Shown: positions 1-9,143 of the stretch, piece by piece
Position numbering within the stretch: the stretch's first letter is position 1
Layout: each line of letters opens with the position of its first letter
DNA from: Tagaea sp. CACIAM 22H2
Lineage (GTDB): Bacteria > Pseudomonadota > Alphaproteobacteria > CACIAM-22H2
Reading direction: 5' to 3'
Assembly: GCA_014444615.1 (NCBI GenBank)
Contig: PVXE01000028.1
Location: 1 to 56,765, forward strand
Length of the DNA stretch: 56,765 nucleotides
Position numbers and translations under genes: made by a program
Notes under the pieces: model-generated
Told to the model about the DNA's origin: nothing
What the model saw: only the letters and a program-made list of their open reading frames with translations
The model's database searches: none

Positions 1-56
1 GTCGGCCCCGGCCCGCGTTTGCGGCGGACCGGAACTCCGTGCTAAAAATTTGTACG

Positions 57-854
57 ATGACCCGACAACAAAAGTCCAGCGCCGTTTCGATGCCCGTTTC
101 GGGCAAGGTGGACGTCGCCCAAATGATGACGCCCGTGCGCCCCGGCCGCAGCCTGACGAAAGAAGTCGTCGATCGTCTGATGGCGGAGATCGCGAGCGGC
201 CGCTGGCCGGCGGGCCAGCGTTTGCCGACCGAGCGCGAACTCGTCGAAGGCATGCAAGTCAGCCGCACCGTGGTGCGCGAGGCCGTCGCGGCACTAAAAG
301 CGCGCGGCCTCGTCACCACGCGCCAAGGCTCGGGCGCCTTCGTTTCCCAAGCGCCGCGCGACGAATTCCGCCTCGATCCCGAATTGCTGCGTTCGCTTGA
401 TTCGGCGATCAACGCGCTGGAATTGCGCTTGGCCTTGGAGACGGAGGCGGCCGGGCTCGCCTGCCAGCGGGCCACTGATTCGGCGCTGCAGGCGATCGCG
501 AAGGCGCATCAAGCCTTCGAGCTTGCGCTCGAATCCGGCCGTTCGGCGGCCGAAGAGGATTTCGCCTTCCATGCCGAGATCGCCCGCGCGACCGGCAATC
601 CGCATTTTCCGGAATTGCTGCGGATGATGGGGAGCTTCGTCATTCCCCGGCGCGACGAAAAAGTGTGGCGAATGACGGCGGCGGGGCAGGCGGCCTATCT
701 CAAACGCATCCGCGACGAGCACCGCGCGATCGCCGAAGCGATCCAAGCGCGCGACGGCGACTCGGCGCGCCGGGCGATGCGCCGGCATTTGACCAACGCG
801 ACCGAACGCTACCGGAATTTCGTCGCCGCGTCGGAAGCCGTGCCCGCCGTATAA
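57..854 (+). CDS. GntR-family transcriptional regulator, FadR/FCD subfamily
   Basis: This is a DNA-binding repressor or activator that responds to a small carboxylate-type effector. The N-terminal winged helix-turn-helix is recognisable from LPTEREL and VSRTVVREAVAALKARG, followed by a GSGAFV wing. The C-terminal helical FCD domain carries the usual Asp/His metal-ligand pattern (DFAFHAEI, RDEHRAI, RRHL). The start is uncertain. ATG 57 is used here, GTG 39 is also in frame, and ATG 123 or 126 has a better ribosome site (AAGGTGG at 105-111) and gives the length usual for the family. FCD regulators usually control sugar-acid, lactate or amino-acid catabolism, but no target gene lies beside it, so the effector is unknown. 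A tRNA gene follows on the same strand. Confidence 0.9.
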   Translation: MTRQQKSSAVSMPVSGKVDVAQMMTPVRPGRSLTKEVVDRLMAEIASGRWPAGQRLPTERELVEGMQVSRTVVREAVAALKARGLVTTRQGSGAFVSQAPRDEFRLDPELLRSLDSAINALELRLALETEAAGLACQRATDSALQAIAKAHQAFELALESGRSAAEEDFAFHAEIARATGNPHFPELLRMMGSFVIPRRDEKVWRMTAAGQAAYLKRIRDEHRAIAEAIQARDGDSARRAMRRHLTNATERYRNFVAASEAVPAV

Positions 855-939
855 GCATTTGATCGATCTTCGGAAATAAGCGCCACGGCAAGGTTGACCG
901 GGGGCTCCCGAAGCCCTAGTTTCCCCGCCGCCTTGGCAC

Positions 940-1015
940 GAGCCCGTAGCTCAATCGGTAGAGCACGACACTTTTAATGTTGGGGCTCCGGGTTCGAGTC
1001 CCGGCGGGCTCACCA
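940..1015 (+). tRNA. tRNA-Lys(UUU)
   Basis: A complete cloverleaf can be drawn. The acceptor stem GAGCCCG (940-946) pairs with CGGGCTC (1005-1011), the D stem is GCTC/GAGC, and the anticodon stem CGACA/TGTTG holds the loop CTTTTAA, so the anticodon is UUU (Lys). The T arm is CCGGG-TTCGAGT-CCCGG. Discriminator A1012 is followed by an encoded CCA (1013-1015). It stands alone between the regulator and the glycan-type gene. Confidence 0.97.
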
Positions 1016-1183
1016 AGGCGCTTCCCCCCTCCATTTCAGTTCCGGCGTCCCGCGTTGCGGACCAGAATCGTTTATCGCCCAGATTGCATGGAGGCTTCGG
1101 CAATCTTTAGACCAATACAATAATATCGCGAATCTGATTAGGTTAAGCGCGTGTAATGCTTCTATAAAAAGGCATTGTATTCG

Positions 1184-2089
1184 ATGGCGCTCACGCCTGA
1201 GTTCGAGATCTCGACCATCAATTTCGGCGGCGATACGACATCTCCGCAGGATTTGGTTGATTTGTTCATGGCCGGAATCGCGGACGCGGGACATGTCGTG
1301 CGATTTTCGCAGAACCGCTTGTACGCGAACCGCTTCCATATCCTTATCGATCGCCTGCAACCGGAATTGCTCGACCATCTGACCGCCAACCGGATCCCTT
1401 ACGGACTGGTCGTGACGGAGGAGATCGCCGATGACGGCGCCTTCGGCTGGTCCGGCTTCGAGAATGGGGGGCTGCCTTACAAAGTGGGCCGTGATTACGT
1501 CGCCCAAATCGAAAACGCGCGCTTCGTGTGGTGCCTGCTCGAAACGTCGATCGCCTTCTGCAGGCGCCACAATGCGCGCACCGGCAAGGTCGCCTTCGGC
1601 TTCAGCGAGCGCTTGATGCCGCGCTATCCGATCGACTGGGAAAACCGCGACATTCCGATGATCGCGACCGGACCATTGACGGAACGCCGCGCGACGATCC
1701 TGAAGCATATCGAAAGCCGCGTCGGCGCGGTTCAGCATGTCGGGCATCCGCTGGCCGGTTGGTGTCGCGACAATTACTTGAGCCGCGCACAGCTCCACGT
1801 GGCGCCGCATCGCACCGATGCGCATATCCGCTTCGTCAACCCGCAACGCGTGGTGCAGAGCGTGCTTTACAAGGTCGGACTTGCGATCGAGCGCGGCGAA
1901 AACGGCAGTCATGATCTGATCGACTTCTGCAATGCTTTTGCACCCGCAGATTTCGTCGAAGGGGTGCGGGGCATGATGGCCGACCCGGCCGGATTGCGCG
2001 CTCAAGTCGAGACAAATTTCGCGCGCTTTGCCGAGACGCGCCGGATGGGACCCGCTTTTCGAGATCTTATCGAGCAGACGGTTGCCTAG
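1184..2089 (+). CDS. Hypothetical protein, possibly glycosyltransferase-like
   Basis: This is a 301-residue soluble protein without a signal peptide or membrane segment. I do not recognise the family with certainty. The C-terminal half (HVAPHRTDAHIRFVNPQRVVQSV, then YKVGLAIERGENGSHD) loosely recalls the donor-binding half of GT-B glycosyltransferases, but no diagnostic motif is intact. ATG 1184 is preferred over the in-frame TTG 1175 because AAAAGG lies about 12 nt upstream. The next gene begins 44 nt downstream on the same strand and is FkbM-like, a pairing common in surface-glycan loci. Codon use looks somewhat less GC-extreme than in the housekeeping genes. Together with the position just behind a tRNA, this allows but does not show lateral acquisition. 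Confidence 0.55.
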   Translation: MALTPEFEISTINFGGDTTSPQDLVDLFMAGIADAGHVVRFSQNRLYANRFHILIDRLQPELLDHLTANRIPYGLVVTEEIADDGAFGWSGFENGGLPYKVGRDYVAQIENARFVWCLLETSIAFCRRHNARTGKVAFGFSERLMPRYPIDWENRDIPMIATGPLTERRATILKHIESRVGAVQHVGHPLAGWCRDNYLSRAQLHVAPHRTDAHIRFVNPQRVVQSVLYKVGLAIERGENGSHDLIDFCNAFAPADFVEGVRGMMADPAGLRAQVETNFARFAETRRMGPAFRDLIEQTVA

Positions 2090-2133
2090 CGGAACGCTTG
2101 CCGCGACGCGGGGGGCGGCCCTAGCATCGCGGC

Positions 2134-2889
2134 ATGGATCATCATCAGGCGTTCAACGCGGTGCGCGACGCGTATTTGGTCAAACTGACCAAGACGCGCC
2201 CGGAAATCCGTTACCTCGTGATCGGAGCCAATGACGGCACGAAGGGCGATCCGCTCTACAAATACACCGGCCATCCCAAGTGGCGCGGCACGTTGTTCGA
2301 GCCGCTGCCCGTGCCATACGCCGCGTTGCAAGCCAACTACGCGGACCGTCCGGGGGCGGTGCCGCGCAACGTCGCGATCGTCGCCGACGCGCCGGGCGGA
2401 AAGCGGAAATTCTATAACGTGCCGTCTTCGTCGGTGCTGGCGTCGTTCCGCCCCGAAATCATCCAGCGCCATATGCTGATGCCGGAGTTCCAGCACGTCG
2501 AAAAGGAAATGGTCGAAGTCGAGGTCGATTGCCTGCCGATTGCCGCCTATGCGGCCGAGCCCGACTTCGCCGTGCCCGACGTGTTGATGACAGATACGGA
2601 AGGCTACGATTTCGTCCTGTTCCAAGCGTGGTGGGCGCTGGGCTGGCGGCCGTCTTTCGTCGAAATCGAAGTCATCCATATCACGGAGGCCGAACGCGTG
2701 GCGATCCGCGATACGCTGCATCAAGGCGGATACGAGACCTTCTGGTACGAAACCGATGTATTCGCGTTCCGCGGCGACACGATCGAGTCCGAGGATCTGA
2801 TGCTTTACCGCGCGGCGCGCGATCAGGCGATCTCGGTCTATCGTCTCGCTGAAATGCTCGTTCAAGCGGGCGTCAAACCGAAAAACTGA
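2134..2889 (+). CDS. FkbM-family-like SAM-dependent methyltransferase
   Basis: This 251-residue protein has a Rossmann-type start (YLVIGANDGT, residues about 27-36, as SAM motif I) and a following acidic strand, FEPLP. The motif DTEGYDF near residue 150 matches the D-x-E-G-x-D signature of FkbM methyltransferases, which methylate hydroxyl groups of sugars or polyketides. The C-terminal third contains an aromatic, acidic stretch (FVEIEVIHIT). Substrate cannot be read from the sequence. Its position 44 nt behind a possible glycosyltransferase suggests O-methylation of a surface sugar. The ATG start agrees with the family's usual length. Confidence 0.7.
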   Translation: MDHHQAFNAVRDAYLVKLTKTRPEIRYLVIGANDGTKGDPLYKYTGHPKWRGTLFEPLPVPYAALQANYADRPGAVPRNVAIVADAPGGKRKFYNVPSSSVLASFRPEIIQRHMLMPEFQHVEKEMVEVEVDCLPIAAYAAEPDFAVPDVLMTDTEGYDFVLFQAWWALGWRPSFVEIEVIHITEAERVAIRDTLHQGGYETFWYETDVFAFRGDTIESEDLMLYRAARDQAISVYRLAEMLVQAGVKPKN

Positions 2890-3176
2890 ACTGGGCCGCG
2901 GCGGCGGCTCTCAACGGCCGTTCTGCGACACGACGTCGTGTTTTCGTATGGCTTGCGGCGACGTTATGTCCGCTTCGCAAATCCACGAAAGCGAGAGATT
3001 CTTTACGTCTTGTTAATTCCGAAAATACAGGATCAAACAAGACGGATAGGCGACACTCAGCAACATGCAACGGTGGTGGTGTTATCGCCCGGAGAACGCA
3101 TGACGCGCCCTTCGTGCAGCATATCGGTAGATCCGAAGGCGGCCATCCGCCGGAATGGCCGGCACGGGGAACGCAA
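2890..3176. promoter_or_regulatory. Intergenic leader with palindrome and long inverted repeat
   Basis: This 287-nt gap contains a perfect 14-bp palindrome at 2928-2941 (ACACGAC/GTCGTGT), followed by TTT. It also holds an exact 9-bp inverted repeat, CGTCTTGTT at 3006-3014 and AACAAGACG at 3036-3044, separated by 21 nt in an AT-richer stretch. The palindrome could end the upstream transcript weakly. The inverted repeat could be an operator or RNA hairpin for the downstream kinase operon. A ribosome-binding sequence GGGGAA near 3166-3171 serves ATG 3177. No protein-coding potential is apparent. Confidence 0.5.
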
Positions 3177-5330
3177 ATGAATTTGTCCGCCGGGCTCCGC
3201 TTCACGCTGCTAACGCTTCTGGGCGTCAATACGGCGATCGCTTTGTGGTTCGCCATCGATATGTCGCTCAATGCCGTCCGCCAGCGCGAGGTGGCGCAAC
3301 TCGCCAAGCGCAGCAACGCCATTTCCGACCTGCTGATCGAAGCGACGGCGGCGCACGCGCGCGAACGCGGGATGACCGCCGTCGCTCTCAACCGGCCGGA
3401 GCCGATCGGCAAACTGGCGCGGGACGGCGTGGATGTTTCGCGTATCGCGGGCGACGCGGCATTGACCGAAGCGTTCGCCAAGTTGCGCGGCATTCCCGCG
3501 CGCGACGACTGGATGTCGGCCCGCGACGAGGCCAAGGTCGCGACGGACGAACTTGCGCGCGCGCGCGCGGAAGTCGACCGGCTGATGAATCTGCCGGCCG
3601 CCGGCCGTCCGCGCGGGCAGGTCGATGCCTGGTTCCGGGCGGCAACCCACGCCATCGAGCGCATCAATGCCCTGCGGCTGGCGCTGGATTTCGGCGATGT
3701 GTCGGCGCAGCCGGTATTGAACGGGTTCGTTTCGCTGAAGAACGAGCTTTGGACGATCAGCGAATTCGCGGGCCGGCAGCGGGCGATCATCGGCGCGCAT
3801 ATCGCCCGCGACGAACCGATGTCGTTGCGCGTGTCCCAGGAGATCGAGTTGCTCGACGGCGCCATCGTCAACGCCGACAGACAGATCGACAACCTGCTGC
3901 GCAATGGTCTGATCGCGTCGAGCGTATCTGCCGATATCGCGACGATGCGGCTTATCTTTGCCGTCGAGTTCCGGCGCGCGCGCGACGCGGCAATGCAAGC
4001 CGGGCGTACGGGCGAAGCCTATCCGTTGAGCGCGGCGCAATGGTTCGATGTCGCGACGCTGGGGATCGAGGCGGTGCTCAACATGACGGCCGTCGCCTCG
4101 CAATCCGCGCGCGCCCAGGCCGACGCGGCGGTCGAGCGGGCCGATAAAGGCGTCGGCGTCGCCTCGATCCTCTTCGCGCTCGTTCTATGCGCGGCAATGG
4201 TCGCGTTTCTGGTGCTCGAATGGCGCGTTATCCGGCCGGTCAAGTCGCTGACCGCGATAATGAACCGGTTGGCGCGGCGCGATTGGAGCGTGGACGTGCC
4301 CGTTTTGGCGCGCGACGACGAGATCGGCGCGATGGCGCGTGCCGTCCAGGTCTTCAAAACCTCCGGCATCGAACGCGAGTTGCTGAAGGCGGAAGCCCTC
4401 GAATCGCAACGCCGCGAGAAGCTCCGCGAGCTCGAGAAACGCGAACTGGCCGAAAGCGCCGCCCAAGCCGCGCACGAGCGCGTGCTGGCGCTGGAGGAGA
4501 AGATGCGCATGGAGGCGGAGTTCGCGCGCGTCGAAAAACTCGCCAATCTCGGCGGCTTGGTCGCGGGCGTGGCGCACGAACTCAATACCCCCATCGGCAA
4601 TGCGGTGACGGTCGCCAGCGCGCTGTCCGAGCGAACCGAAGCCTTCGCGCGCGAGTTGACAGCGGGGCCGGTGCGCAAATCCTCGATCGACCGCTTCATC
4701 GGTGAATTGCGCGACGGCGCCGCGATCCTGTCGCGCGGTCTGGAACGCGCGGCCGATCTCATCCAGCATTTCAAACGCATCGCGGTCGATCAGACCAGCG
4801 AGCAGCGCCGCGTCTTCCGCGTCGAGGAATTGGTCGGCGATATCGCGGGAACGTTGATGCCGCAATTGTCGCGCGCGGGCGTGTCGCTTCGCGTCGAGAT
4901 CGATGCCAAGAGATCGCTCGACTCCTATCCGGGACCTCTGGGCCAGGTTCTGCTGAATCTCGTCGCCAACGCGCATGTCCACGGGATCGGCGACGGCAAG
5001 CCCGGCGCAATCACGATCGCTGCGCGCGACTGCGGCGCGGACGCGATCGAGATTTCGGTCGCCGATGATGGCAGCGGGATTCCGCCCGAACTGCGCGAGC
5101 GGATTTTCGAGCCCTTCTTCACGACGCGGCTGGGGCAGGGCGGCAGCGGATTGGGCTTAAGCATCGTCCACAACATCGTGACCAAGGTTTTGGGCGGCGC
5201 CATCCGTGTGGACAGCCAGATCGGCCGCGGCACGACGATGATCATGCGTATCCCCTTGCGCGCGCCAACTCATGCGCCGGGGCAACTCGAAGGGACATAC
5301 GATGTCGGACACGTCAAACGCGCCGGCTGA
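3177..5330 (+). CDS. Membrane sensor histidine kinase with HAMP domain
   Basis: This 717-residue inner-membrane kinase probably phosphorylates the response regulator whose gene overlaps its 3' end. The order is a first membrane helix (about residues 5-28), a large helical periplasmic region reminiscent of nitrate/nitrite-type (NIT) sensor folds, and a second membrane helix near residues 325-345. A HAMP linker (VIRPVKSLTAIMNRLA), a coiled coil rich in Glu/Arg, and the phosphoacceptor helix VAHELNTPIGN with His467 follow. The ATPase domain has the N box (LLNLVANAHVHG), the G1 box (VADDGSGIP), FEPFFTT, and the G2 box (GGSGLGLSIV). ATG 3177 is preferred over GTG 3114 because of the ribosome site GGGGAA. 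The ligand is unknown, and the NIT resemblance is only a pattern impression. Confidence 0.93.
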   Translation: MNLSAGLRFTLLTLLGVNTAIALWFAIDMSLNAVRQREVAQLAKRSNAISDLLIEATAAHARERGMTAVALNRPEPIGKLARDGVDVSRIAGDAALTEAFAKLRGIPARDDWMSARDEAKVATDELARARAEVDRLMNLPAAGRPRGQVDAWFRAATHAIERINALRLALDFGDVSAQPVLNGFVSLKNELWTISEFAGRQRAIIGAHIARDEPMSLRVSQEIELLDGAIVNADRQIDNLLRNGLIASSVSADIATMRLIFAVEFRRARDAAMQAGRTGEAYPLSAAQWFDVATLGIEAVLNMTAVASQSARAQADAAVERADKGVGVASILFALVLCAAMVAFLVLEWRVIRPVKSLTAIMNRLARRDWSVDVPVLARDDEIGAMARAVQVFKTSGIERELLKAEALESQRREKLRELEKRELAESAAQAAHERVLALEEKMRMEAEFARVEKLANLGGLVAGVAHELNTPIGNAVTVASALSERTEAFARELTAGPVRKSSIDRFIGELRDGAAILSRGLERAADLIQHFKRIAVDQTSEQRRVFRVEELVGDIAGTLMPQLSRAGVSLRVEIDAKRSLDSYPGPLGQVLLNLVANAHVHGIGDGKPGAITIAARDCGADAIEISVADDGSGIPPELRERIFEPFFTTRLGQGGSGLGLSIVHNIVTKVLGGAIRVDSQIGRGTTMIMRIPLRAPTHAPGQLEGTYDVGHVKRAG

Positions 5331-7524
5331 CGATCTGCTGGAGTTCGCCCCCGAAGACGGGGCGCCCGATCGTCCGGGGACTCCGTCGGCTGTGCGTCCA
5401 TGGTACGTCCTGGTCGTCGACGACGACGAGGACGTGCATGCGACGACGCGCTTCGCGTTGGGCGGTGCGCGGATCCTGGGCAGACCCGTCGAGTTGATCC
5501 ACGCGCACTCCGCCGCCGAAGCGTGGGCGCGCTTGGGCGAGGTCAAAGACATCGCCGTGGCGCTGATCGACGTAGTGATGGAAACGCCCGATGCGGGTTT
5601 GCGTCTGGTGCGCGAGCTGCGCGAGGCGGGGCTGCGCGAGATGCGAATCGTTCTGCGCACGGGCCAACCGGGTTACGCGCCCGAAGTATCGGTCATCTCG
5701 TCCTACGAGATCGACGACTACCGGACCAAATCGGAGTTGACGCAGACCCGGCTATTGACCGTCCTGACCGCGACGATCCGCGCCTACGACCAGATCCGTA
5801 CCATCAGCCGCAGTCGCGCGGGTCTCGAGATGATCGTCGAGAGCGCCACCAAGCTGTTCACGCGTACGAATCTCGAGCTGTTTTCGCGCGGCGTTCTGAC
5901 GCAAATCGCGGCCTTGTTGCGTGTGCCACCCAACGGACTGGTATGCGTGAGGAGCCTGGCGGGTGCCGAGATTATGATCGTCAGTGCCGCCGGCGGCTTC
6001 GCGCAATACGCCGGTCGGCCGCTCTCGGCGTTGCCCGACGGGCCTCTCGTCGACTTGATCGCCGACTTGCCGCGCCATGCCGATCCGGTCGTCGAAGGTG
6101 GCTTCATGATGATGCATTTTGGGGCGGAGCCCGGCGGCGAGTTGATCGCCGTCATCGAAGCGGGCAGCGAGATCGCGGATGCCGACCGAACCCTTCTGCG
6201 TCTTTTCGCGACCAACATCGCGATCGGGTTCGAGAATCAGGCGCTGATCGACCGTCTCGACCATATGGCGCATGTCGATCCGGTTTTCGACGTGCCCAAT
6301 CTCAACGCCTTCGAAACCGCGCTCAGCGAGCGGCTTGCGGACGATCAGATCGAGTGCCGCACCGCGCTGGTCCATCTTGAATCCCACGCCAGTATCGTCG
6401 CCGGTTACGGATTGCGTGTCGCGCGGAGCTATCTGCGCGCGATCTACGCCGCCCTCGCAGAGTACGAAATGGGGGCGCTGGTGGTCGCGATGATCGGCGA
6501 CGGAACTTTCGCGCTGATCGGCGATGCCTCCCGTCTCGATCCCGCGCGTCTTCACGCCATCGTCACGGCCGCCTACAAAACCGACGGCGTGGAGATCGCA
6601 TCGACCGCGACGTCGGCGCTGCTCGATCTCGACGCGGCGTTCGGCGACGACACGGCGGCGGCGATGCGCGCGCTTGCCGCCGCGCTTCAGCACGTCCGCC
6701 GCACGCGGCGTAACGAAAGCGTCGTGTTCGACGCCACGATGCGTGCCGAATCCGACCGTCGATCGGCGCTTCAGCGCGAGTTGAAGCGCACGGCGCCCGA
6801 CGGCGAGGGATTCGCCGTTCATCTCCAACCCAAGATCGAGATCGCCACCGGCCGCGTCGTCGGCGCCGAAGCGCTGCTGCGTTGGCGCTACGATGGGCGC
6901 GCGGTTTCGCCGGCCGAGTTCATCCCGATCGCCGAAGCAACCGGCTTGACGGAAGCGCTGACGGATTTCGTCGTCACCGAAGTCGGCCGATGGGCCCGCG
7001 CGCGCGCCAAGTCCGGCGCCACGCCGCTGCCGGTCGCAGTCAATCTTTCGCCCATCGATTTGGGCCGGCAAGGTTTCGCGGCGCGGTTGATCGAGCGTGT
7101 CCGTGGCGCCGGGCTTTCGCCGGCGACGATCGAATTCGAGGTGACCGAAGGCGTCGCGATGCAATCGACGCCCTGGGCGATCGGTCAATTGCAGATCCTG
7201 AAAGATTCGGGATTTCGAATCGCGCTGGATGATTTCGGCACGGGGTATTCGTCGCTCGGCAATTTCGGCGACTTCCCGATCGATACGCTGAAGATCGACC
7301 GAAAATTCATCACACCGCTGGCGGTCGCGCACGCGCAGGAAAGCCTCGCGGCCGTCATTCTGTCGATGACGCAATCCTTGCGGGTGGGATGCGTGGCCGA
7401 AGGTGTGGAGACCGAGGAGCAGTGCAAAGCATTGCAACTGCTCGGCTGCGAAGTCGCGCAAGGCTATCTGTTCGGAAAGCCGGCGGATATCGGCGAATTC
7501 GACGCGCTATTCGGTGTGAAATAG
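5302..7524 (+). CDS. Response regulator with DUF3369, degenerate GGDEF and EAL phosphodiesterase domains
   Basis: This 740-residue protein probably degrades cyclic di-GMP under control of the overlapping kinase. The receiver domain runs from about residue 34 to 155, with acidic pocket VVDDDED and phosphoacceptor Asp90 in LIDVVM. A DUF3369-like linker follows (RTGQPGYAPE and DYRTKSELT are typical entry motifs), then a GGDEF fold in which the signature is reduced to GDGTF and cannot be catalytic. The C-terminal EAL domain keeps EALLRW, EVTEGVAM, DDFGTGYSSL and DTLKIDRKFI, as in active phosphodiesterases. ATG 5302 has AAGGGA just upstream and lies 29 nt inside the kinase gene, so translation is probably coupled. 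Confidence 0.93.
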   Translation: MSDTSNAPADDLLEFAPEDGAPDRPGTPSAVRPWYVLVVDDDEDVHATTRFALGGARILGRPVELIHAHSAAEAWARLGEVKDIAVALIDVVMETPDAGLRLVRELREAGLREMRIVLRTGQPGYAPEVSVISSYEIDDYRTKSELTQTRLLTVLTATIRAYDQIRTISRSRAGLEMIVESATKLFTRTNLELFSRGVLTQIAALLRVPPNGLVCVRSLAGAEIMIVSAAGGFAQYAGRPLSALPDGPLVDLIADLPRHADPVVEGGFMMMHFGAEPGGELIAVIEAGSEIADADRTLLRLFATNIAIGFENQALIDRLDHMAHVDPVFDVPNLNAFETALSERLADDQIECRTALVHLESHASIVAGYGLRVARSYLRAIYAALAEYEMGALVVAMIGDGTFALIGDASRLDPARLHAIVTAAYKTDGVEIASTATSALLDLDAAFGDDTAAAMRALAAALQHVRRTRRNESVVFDATMRAESDRRSALQRELKRTAPDGEGFAVHLQPKIEIATGRVVGAEALLRWRYDGRAVSPAEFIPIAEATGLTEALTDFVVTEVGRWARARAKSGATPLPVAVNLSPIDLGRQGFAARLIERVRGAGLSPATIEFEVTEGVAMQSTPWAIGQLQILKDSGFRIALDDFGTGYSSLGNFGDFPIDTLKIDRKFITPLAVAHAQESLAAVILSMTQSLRVGCVAEGVETEEQCKALQLLGCEVAQGYLFGKPADIGEFDALFGVK

Positions 7525-7639
7525 CACCGGATAGTACCGCATAAAATTTTCGTGTCGCACGGATCGGCCGGATCGTTTCTAATACCGATTGTATGCGCCG
7601 TATCGGCGTGATCGCATCCCGCCCGTCCCCCGTCGAGCG

Positions 7640-9142
7640 ATGTTGAAATCGAGAGGGTCTCGTCACTACGCAATTCTGCTCGTCGCGGCGGCGGCCTGCC
7701 TGGCGCTGGCGGTCGGCGAAGCGATACGTATTTGGGACCAGCGCAAGCGCACCGAGGAAATCGGCCGGACCAATCTCGAGAACATCGCGCTGACGCTAAC
7801 GCAAACGATCGAAGGCATTTTCACGACCGCCGAAGCGGCCGCGCTTCTGGCCGTCGGATTGGTGGGGCGGCGGGGCATCGAAAACACCGCCGAACCAGAG
7901 TTCAGCGAGATTCTCGCGTCGCTTTCGCACGGATCGCGCAGCATCCGGAACATCCGCGTGCTCGACCGCGAGGGCAAAGTGCTCGCGTCGTCAGCAAAGG
8001 AGCCGCCCGGCTCGGTCGATTTTTCCAGCCGCGAGTATTTCCGCTACCACGCGAATTTTGGCGACCGGGCGCCGCGCATCGGCTTGCCGGTCGTCGGGAT
8101 GCAAGTGCCGAGTTGGCTCATCACCGTCACCGTCGGTCTGTTCGACCGGGCGGGCGAGTTCGCGGGCCTGGTCGTCGTATCGATCGACATGCAGTTCTTC
8201 CTTCGTCAATTCGAACGCATCGAAATCGGCCGTGACGGCGCGATCGCGCTATTCAATTTAAACGGTGCGCTTCTGGTGCGCCGCCCGTTCGTGGCGAGCG
8301 AGATGGCGCGCGACTTTTCGCAAAGCGATCTGTTCCGCGCGCGATTGCTCCGGGTCCCGGTAGATACCTACGTATTGATCTCGCCGATCGACGGAAAGCG
8401 CCGTTACTTCAGCTATCGGAAATCCGACAATTCGCCGCTGGTCATAACGGTCGCGACTTCGCTCGACGAAGTCCTCGCGCCATGGGTGCGCGAGTCCTGG
8501 CGCAGTGTCGCCGTCGTTGTGCTGGTTTCGGCGACGCTTCTCGGTTTCGCGACGGCCGCGTTCGTCGTGCTGCGACGATTGGATCTGAAGGAGAGGGCGG
8601 CGCGGGCGATCGAGGAACGGCGGATCATCGACCTCGCCAATCTCGACGCGCTAACCGGCCTAGCGAATAGGCGCGCCGGGTTGGATCTGCTGCGCGATCA
8701 GATCGCCAAAGCCGAGGCGAGCGGGCGGCGGGTCGCGATCCTGCTGATCGACCTGGACAAGTTCAAGGCGATCAACGACACGCATGGCCATCGTGCGGGC
8801 GACGCGGTGCTGATCGAAATCGCGGCGCGGCTGCGCCAGTCGACGCGCGAGAAAGACGCGCTGGCGCGCCTGGGCGGCGACGAATTTCTGGTCGGTCTGG
8901 GCGCGTTGGAGGATGCCGCGATGGCGGGAAAACTCGCCGAGCGCATGATGGCGCGACTTTTGGCGCCGGTCCTTTTCGACGGCAGGGAATTGGAGGCAGG
9001 TTGCAGCGTCGGCATCGCCGTTTATCCCGACGACGCGCGCGATCTGTCCACGCTGATCCAATACGCGGACGAAGCGATGTACGCCGCCAAATCGCGCGGC
9101 CGCGGCACCATCCGCCGCTACGCCGACATCGGCGGCGCGTAA
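7640..9142 (+). CDS. Membrane diguanylate cyclase with Cache-type sensor
   Basis: This 500-residue protein makes cyclic di-GMP from GTP. It has an N-terminal membrane helix (about residues 10-28), a periplasmic Cache-like sensor with FSSREYFRYH near residue 135, a second membrane helix near residues 290-312, and a C-terminal GGDEF domain. The active-site signature GGDEF is at 412-416. The inhibitory-site motif RxxD (REKD, 403-406) lies five residues upstream, so product feedback inhibition is likely. The substrate segment DLDKFKAINDTHGH is intact. ATG 7640 is chosen over TTG 7589 because the membrane helix then begins close to the N terminus. It follows the EAL protein by 115 nt, so synthesis and breakdown enzymes are neighbours. 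Confidence 0.95.
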   Translation: MLKSRGSRHYAILLVAAAACLALAVGEAIRIWDQRKRTEEIGRTNLENIALTLTQTIEGIFTTAEAAALLAVGLVGRRGIENTAEPEFSEILASLSHGSRSIRNIRVLDREGKVLASSAKEPPGSVDFSSREYFRYHANFGDRAPRIGLPVVGMQVPSWLITVTVGLFDRAGEFAGLVVVSIDMQFFLRQFERIEIGRDGAIALFNLNGALLVRRPFVASEMARDFSQSDLFRARLLRVPVDTYVLISPIDGKRRYFSYRKSDNSPLVITVATSLDEVLAPWVRESWRSVAVVVLVSATLLGFATAAFVVLRRLDLKERAARAIEERRIIDLANLDALTGLANRRAGLDLLRDQIAKAEASGRRVAILLIDLDKFKAINDTHGHRAGDAVLIEIAARLRQSTREKDALARLGGDEFLVGLGALEDAAMAGKLAERMMARLLAPVLFDGRELEAGCSVGIAVYPDDARDLSTLIQYADEAMYAAKSRGRGTIRRYADIGGA

Positions 9143-9143
9143 G

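Noticed and set aside
1028..1094. CCTCCAT/ATGGAGG inverted repeat after tRNA-Lys
   Set aside because: The arms are seven bases and nearly 60 nt apart. This is easily expected by chance, with no other support.
2928..2941. Palindrome considered as an intrinsic terminator
   Set aside because: It leaves only a 4-nt loop with a 5-bp stem and three T residues, which is too weak to call as a terminator.
5752..7461. A 569-codon minus-strand open frame over the EAL gene
   Set aside because: It lies entirely inside the response regulator gene and has no recognisable domain and the Arg/Asp-rich composition typical of antisense frames.
7595..7609. Small hairpin in the leader of the diguanylate cyclase gene
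   Set aside because: It has a five- to six-base stem with a 3-nt loop and no T-run or overlap with the ribosome site, so there is not enough to propose function.
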